This document shows positions 60,008 to 64,000 of a DNA stretch of 64,000 bases, piece by piece. The notes under the pieces were generated by a model. It was not told where the DNA came from. It did not search any database and saw only the letters and a program-made list of their open reading frames with translations. The first letter of the stretch is position 1. Each line of letters starts with the position of its first letter. Origin of the DNA: Ornithomonoglobus_A sp045612845 (GTDB taxonomy: Bacteria; Bacillota; Clostridia; UBA1381); contig JAZKZV010000012.1 of NCBI GenBank assembly GCA_045612845.1, forward strand, positions 1-64,000, in the 5' to 3' direction. Position numbers and translations under genes: made by a program.

Positions 60008-61921
60008 TTACTTGCCGGTAAGCATATAATACTCTATTGCCGAGTATGTGCTTAATTCCTGGCTCTGCTTGTTTATGTTGAACCATTCGCCGTTGGCGTT
60101 GTAATAACCCATAGAATTTATCTGTACAACATTTTTCATCTGATTATCTAAAAACACATTAAACCCGTTCTTGGGGATTTTCGCAACATCATATAAATAA
60201 TTTTGAAGATAGTTTGTACTTGTTTTTATATTATCCTTTTCCTCTATATCGTAATTTGTCCAGATAATAAACGGAATCCTGTGGCGTGATGCAAGCTCTT
60301 CGCCGCTCCATTCACCAAGTGGTTTTCCTTTTAATTCCTCGTAGAATTCCTGTTCTATTGCGGGCATGTGGTCGCCGAACATCAATATAATAATCTTTTC
60401 GTCATATTTTGAGAAATGACTGATTAAGTCCTTAAAAGCATTGTCGCTTTCCTTAACAAGGGTCAAATATTGTTCTGTGGCGGGGTATGGCTTACTCATT
60501 CCCTTAAGCTTAACGGTGCTTCTGTAGTCGCCATGAGTGTATCCGCCATGGTTTTGCATTGTTATATTAAACAAAAACAGTTTTTCGTTTTCTTTTTTAA
60601 TGTCAAAAAGATTTTTAACAACATCATATGATGTTTTATCGCTTGTATAGCCTCTGATTGTTTTAATGCTATCAGTGTATTTGTCTGTGTTTTCAATACT
60701 TATAAAATCGTCAAAACCCATAAGACCGTATACCTTTTCTCTGTTCCAGCCGCGTGCGTAATATGGGTGAAATGCAACCGTTTTGTAACCTAAAGATTTC
60801 AGGTGAGATGGCATTGAATATGGCAGTGGTTTTGTTACATACTGCAGGTATGGTGCACTGCCCTGAGGGAGAAGTCCCATAGTTGCACCCGATAAGAATT
60901 CAAATTCGCTGTTACATGTATATCCGCCAAAGGGCGAAACGAGAATTTCGCCTCTTACAGTATCTTTTTTTAAGCTGTTGATGTAGGGCATATAGGGGGT
61001 GCTTGTTTCAAAATCGCCAACAACACTTAAATCACTTAAGCTTTCGTTCATAATAACAAGAACGTTAGGTAAATCCTCGCCCCGGCTTTTAGGAGTGCTG
61101 TCTAATATTTCCTGCAATTCATCAGAATTGTAATCATTGGGCTTTTGCAGTGCCATACGTCGTATGTTTATATAGAAGTTGTATGTCATTCCGTAGGTTT
61201 TGTTTGTTCTTTCCTGGTCGAATAAATCCAGATTAAGCGACGAAATGTCATACATGCCCAATGATGTGAAAATAATTATCGAAGCAAGCAATCCGCTTGC
61301 GGGATAAATAATATGTTTAAACTTAAAATTGAGCTTTAACGGGAATTTAAAGGCAGTTACAATAAAGAATATTGCAAGGATAGTTGCAAAAATTATTGTG
61401 ATGCTGATTTCAAATTCATATTGCTTTGCAACACCGATTGCTGTGCCTACTGCGAATAAATCCCCCGGTATAAAGGGTGTACCCCTAAACAGTCCTACAA
61501 GATGGCTTATGATGTTAAATGCGTATGATACAATTACTGTGCTTAATGATGCCCAACGTGTACTTTGAGTAAGTGCAAAGATGAAGAACAATATACCTGC
61601 ATAAATAAGCACATTAACCATATATATACCGGTGGAATAGTTGATGTCAGGGAAAAATATCATTGATATCTGCATACACACAAATGGTGTGAGTGCAAAT
61701 ATAAGCCATGAGATAAAATATCCGAACGACTTTGAAAACTTAAATCTGAATGATATTATAAACCACGTAGCAACTGTCATTACGTAACACAGTATATATT
61801 CAAATGTTAAAAAGGTTTTGCCATCAATAAAAAGGGAGGTGTTAATGCAGACAAATGTCCATAACACGAGTAATAGTATTGAGGCAATACATATTTTCCA
61901 TATATTATTATTTTTAATCAT
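60008..61921 (-). CDS. LtaS-type lipoteichoic acid synthase/phosphoglycerol transferase
   Basis: Polymerises glycerol phosphate from phosphatidylglycerol outside the membrane, or adds phosphoglycerol to a surface glycan. The 637-aa protein has five to six N-terminal membrane helices (about 1-225) and an extracellular sulfatase-fold domain (about 270-610). That domain includes NVLVIMNESLSD (metal-binding Glu), the catalytic threonine in GYTCNSEFEFLSG (about 333) and MFGDHMP. The nucleophile region GYT replaces GKT of LtaS. It is the first gene of the operon and has its own promoter. It could serve the glycan produced by the neighbouring GT-C enzyme. Confidence 0.88.
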   Translation of the reverse strand: MIKNNNIWKICIASILLLVLWTFVCINTSLFIDGKTFLTFEYILCYVMTVATWFIISFRFKFSKSFGYFISWLIFALTPFVCMQISMIFFPDINYSTGIYMVNVLIYAGILFFIFALTQSTRWASLSTVIVSYAFNIISHLVGLFRGTPFIPGDLFAVGTAIGVAKQYEFEISITIIFATILAIFFIVTAFKFPLKLNFKFKHIIYPASGLLASIIIFTSLGMYDISSLNLDLFDQERTNKTYGMTYNFYINIRRMALQKPNDYNSDELQEILDSTPKSRGEDLPNVLVIMNESLSDLSVVGDFETSTPYMPYINSLKKDTVRGEILVSPFGGYTCNSEFEFLSGATMGLLPQGSAPYLQYVTKPLPYSMPSHLKSLGYKTVAFHPYYARGWNREKVYGLMGFDDFISIENTDKYTDSIKTIRGYTSDKTSYDVVKNLFDIKKENEKLFLFNITMQNHGGYTHGDYRSTVKLKGMSKPYPATEQYLTLVKESDNAFKDLISHFSKYDEKIIILMFGDHMPAIEQEFYEELKGKPLGEWSGEELASRHRIPFIIWTNYDIEEKDNIKTSTNYLQNYLYDVAKIPKNGFNVFLDNQMKNVVQINSMGYYNANGEWFNINKQSQELSTYSAIEYYMLTGK

Positions 61922-61972
61922 TATAAATCCTCATTTAAATATGTTGATGTGTGTAAAATGCACATTTATAAT

Positions 61973-62001
61973 ATTATATCACGGTTTATCCCAATATTCA
62001 A
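61973..62001 (-). promoter_or_regulatory. Promoter of the LtaS-like operon
   Basis: Minus-strand TTGAAT (61996-62001), a 17-bp spacer and TATAAT (61973-61978). Apart from this and the divergent promoter at 62148, the 291-bp gap between genes shows nothing else. Confidence 0.75.
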
Positions 62002-62147
62002 TAGCTAAAACATAGAAATATGTATAAATAAAGATGCTTTATTTGCAATATTTTGCTTAAATTTAAGAGTTTTAATATAGTTGGCAGATATGTCGGTTTT
62101 TCTTGTAAAATAACACAAAAATAGTTAAAAACATACAGGAAAATCTA

Positions 62148-62176
62148 TTGACATTTTATTAAAGAAATGATACAAT
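62148..62176 (+). promoter_or_regulatory. Promoter of the right-end glycan locus
   Basis: TTGACA (62148-62153), a 17-bp spacer and TACAAT (62171-62176). Confidence 0.85.
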
Positions 62177-62212
62177 AAAAGATGGATTATTGTATAAAGA
62201 AAGGGTAGTTTC

Positions 62213-63337
62213 GTGAAGATAGCAATAATATCTCCTAAAAACAGAACCACGTATAATTTTAGAGGCGATCTTATACGGGAAATTATACGACGCAAGCATA
62301 CTGTTATAGCAACAGGACCTAATAAAATTGACGTTGAAAATGTTATTAATCTGGGTGTTGATTTTGTAGAAATTCCAATGAAAAAAAATGGTGTCAATGT
62401 TGCATCAGATTTGATTTATTTTTTTAGATTATTTAGGTTCTTTAAAATCCATAAGCCTGATGTAGTGCTCGGATATACAATTAAACCTGTTGTTTATGGT
62501 TCTATTGCTGCAAAAATTGCAGGAGTAAAAAACATTAACTCAATGATTACAGGGGCAGGATATGTTTTTATATCGAAAACAAAAAAAGCAAAACTAGTAA
62601 AGATTATAGTTAACTTTTTGTACAAGCTGGGACTAGCTTGTTCAAACAATGTTATTTTTCAAAATAGTGATGATTTGGACGAGTTTGTTAAAAACAAACT
62701 TGTAAAAAAAGAAAAATGCAGCATTGTTAATGGTTCGGGAGTTAATATGGAACGATTTTCTCCGGCACAACTTCCGGAAAAAACAACATTTTTTATGTTA
62801 TCAAGAGTGATGTTTAGTAAAGGAATCAGGGAGTACCTTGAGGCAGCAAAAAAAGTCAAAGAAATTCATCCTGAGGTTGTTTTTATATTGTTGGGAGCTT
62901 GCGAGAATATTCAGGATTCAATAAGCAGAGAAGAATTACAACCGTACATAGATAATGGTATTATTGAATATTACGGAGAAACTCCAGATGTAAGAGGATT
63001 TTATAAAAAATGCAGTGTATATGTGTTGCCGTCATACAGGGAAGGAACGCCAAGAACTGTTTTAGAGGCAATGGCAACAAAACGTCCCATTATAACAACG
63101 GATGCACCTGGTTGTAGAGAAACTGTAATAGATGGGGAAAATGGATTTTTAGTAAAAGCAAAGGATGTTGATTCTTTGTATAAAAAAATGTTATACTTTA
63201 TAGACAATCCTAACATAATTACGGAGATGGGACAGAAAAGTTTAGAGTATTGTAAGGAAAAGTTTGATGTTGAAAAAGTTAATAATAATCTTTTAAATAT
63301 TATGAAAGTAGAGGAAAATAAATATGAGCTTATATGA
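62213..63337 (+). CDS. Glycosyltransferase family 4 (PglA/CapM-like)
   Basis: A 374-aa GT-B enzyme. The N-terminal KPDVVLGYTIKPVVYGSIAA and INSMITGAGYVF segments are typical of the group that adds the second sugar (often GalNAc or Gal) to undecaprenyl-diphosphate-linked sugar, such as PglA. The donor-site EX7E motif lies in EGTPRTVLEAMATKRPIITTD (start of the motif about 285). The GTG start is preceded by AGAAAGGG. It overlaps the next gene by 14 bp, and both form the start of a new capsule or glycan locus that leaves the window. Confidence 0.9.
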   Translation: MKIAIISPKNRTTYNFRGDLIREIIRRKHTVIATGPNKIDVENVINLGVDFVEIPMKKNGVNVASDLIYFFRLFRFFKIHKPDVVLGYTIKPVVYGSIAAKIAGVKNINSMITGAGYVFISKTKKAKLVKIIVNFLYKLGLACSNNVIFQNSDDLDEFVKNKLVKKEKCSIVNGSGVNMERFSPAQLPEKTTFFMLSRVMFSKGIREYLEAAKKVKEIHPEVVFILLGACENIQDSISREELQPYIDNGIIEYYGETPDVRGFYKKCSVYVLPSYREGTPRTVLEAMATKRPIITTDAPGCRETVIDGENGFLVKAKDVDSLYKKMLYFIDNPNIITEMGQKSLEYCKEKFDVEKVNNNLLNIMKVEENKYELI

Positions 63338-64000
63338 TAAGATTTTAAAAAGAGAAGAGAAAATTTCACTTGTTGGCTTGGGATATGTTGGAATGCCGAT
63401 TGCAGTTGCATTTGCTAATCAGGTGGATGTTATTGGCTTTGACTTAAACGAAGCTAAAATAGAAATGTATAAAAATGGTAGTGACCCAACCAAAGAAGTG
63501 GGTGATGAAGTTATAAAAAACACTACTGTAGAGTTTACTGATAATGAAACAAAACTAAAAGAAGCAAAGTTTCATATTGTTGCAGTTCCTACTCCTGTTA
63601 ATGCAGACCACACACCTGATTTAAGACCTATTGAAGCTGCCAGCCGAATTGTGGGAAGAAATCTTGTTAAGGGCTCGATAGTAGTATACGAATCTACTGT
63701 TTACCCTGGAGTAACAGAAGAAGTTTGTGTACCTATTCTTGAAAAGGAAAGTGGTTTGAAATGCGGAGAGGACTTCAAGGTTGGATATTCACCAGAAAGA
63801 ATAAATCCTGGCGATAAAGTACATAGACTTGAAACTATTATTAAAATTGTTTCAGGTATGGATGAAGAAACTCTCGAAGAGGTAGCAAATATATATAAGC
63901 TTGTGGCAAAGGCTGGAGTTTATAAAGCTCAGAGCATTAAAGTGGCAGAGGCTGCTAAGGTTATTGAAAACTCACAGCGTGATATAAACATAGCTTTTAT
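63324..64000 (+). CDS. UDP-N-acetyl-sugar 6-dehydrogenase (WbpA/TviB family), 3' end outside window
   Basis: The open frame from ATG 63324 runs through the window end (225 codons visible). The NAD-binding Rossmann motif is VGLGYVGMP (about 18-26). AVPTPVNADHTPDL and the SPERINPGDKVHRLETI segment are typical of nucleotide-sugar dehydrogenases acting on UDP-GlcNAc or UDP-GalNAc (TviB, WbpA, WecC-like) rather than UDP-glucose. They make the uronic acid form for capsule. The catalytic cysteine lies beyond the window. It starts inside the preceding GT4 gene, so expression is coupled. Confidence 0.88.
   Translation, partial: MSLYDKILKREEKISLVGLGYVGMPIAVAFANQVDVIGFDLNEAKIEMYKNGSDPTKEVGDEVIKNTTVEFTDNETKLKEAKFHIVAVPTPVNADHTPDLRPIEAASRIVGRNLVKGSIVVYESTVYPGVTEEVCVPILEKESGLKCGEDFKVGYSPERINPGDKVHRLETIIKIVSGMDEETLEEVANIYKLVAKAGVYKAQSIKVAEAAKVIENSQRDINIAF

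Overview
The window is chromosomal DNA from a low-GC, spore-forming Clostridia-type Firmicute. The evidence is AT-rich sequence with strong AGGAGG-type ribosome binding sites, frequent GTG and TTG starts, many TTGACA-17-TATAAT promoters, U-tailed hairpin terminators, tRNA genes with encoded CCA, and the sporulation-linked genes spoVT, a lonB relative and a GerMN-domain gene. The fermentative decarboxylase Na+ pump, the anaerobic glycerol-3-phosphate oxidation genes and the short HisG/HisZ pair fit an anaerobe. I cannot name the species.

Layout. 1-900: the end of a tyrosine-recombinase gene beside an intact tRNA-Ser(CGA) and a decayed tRNA-Ser copy, apparently the edge of an integrated element. 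0.9-4.0 kb: response regulator, sensor kinase and GerMN-protein operon. 4.1-9.7 kb: tyrS, a carboxynorspermidine-type polyamine pair with an O-acetylhomoserine sulfhydrylase, and spoVT. 9.9-15 kb: five genes for a biotin-dependent decarboxylase Na+ pump that has both an acyl-CoA and an oxaloacetate-type carboxyltransferase. 15-20.6 kb (minus): mgtC; an anaerobic glycerol-3-phosphate oxidation operon that contains its own antiterminator gene glpP and has a terminator in its leader; cysK. 20.7-26.2 kb: a CapD-type sugar dehydratase, then lon and a LonB-like protein that lacks the protease domain (both minus). 26.3-34.4 kb: tRNA-Leu, then a tightly overlapping cell-surface polysaccharide operon (GT4-CsaB fusion, MurJ, O-antigen-ligase-like protein, GT4, two DUF4330 proteins).

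34.4-45.4 kb (minus): six tandem full-length paralogues of a cytoplasmic two-domain GH3 enzyme with NagZ-like catalytic motifs. Five of the six have their own copy of a similar promoter, and three have their own hairpin terminator. No transporter, kinase or regulator gene lies beside them. This is the most distinctive feature of the window.

45.5-50.5 kb: operon of dCMP deaminase, a methyltransferase, a NUDIX hydrolase and hisZ-hisG-hisA. A 101-bp MITE-like element lies after it. 50.6-56 kb: rsuA-type pseudouridine synthase, prfA, and an ArgR-box-controlled argD-argF operon with a GNAT and a flavoprotein gene. 56-62 kb (minus): LtaS-like synthase, a double GT-C glycosyltransferase and an orphan fumarase alpha subunit. 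62.2-64 kb: start of another surface-polysaccharide locus (GT4 and a nucleotide-sugar dehydrogenase cut by the window end).

The genes fall into three broad themes. The first is cell-envelope assembly: pyruvylated polymer, lipid II flipping, polymer ligation, lipoteichoic-acid-like synthesis and protein or lipid mannosylation. The second is fermentative energy and amino-acid metabolism. The third is the GH3 array, whose substrate is unknown but probably an imported amino-sugar oligosaccharide.
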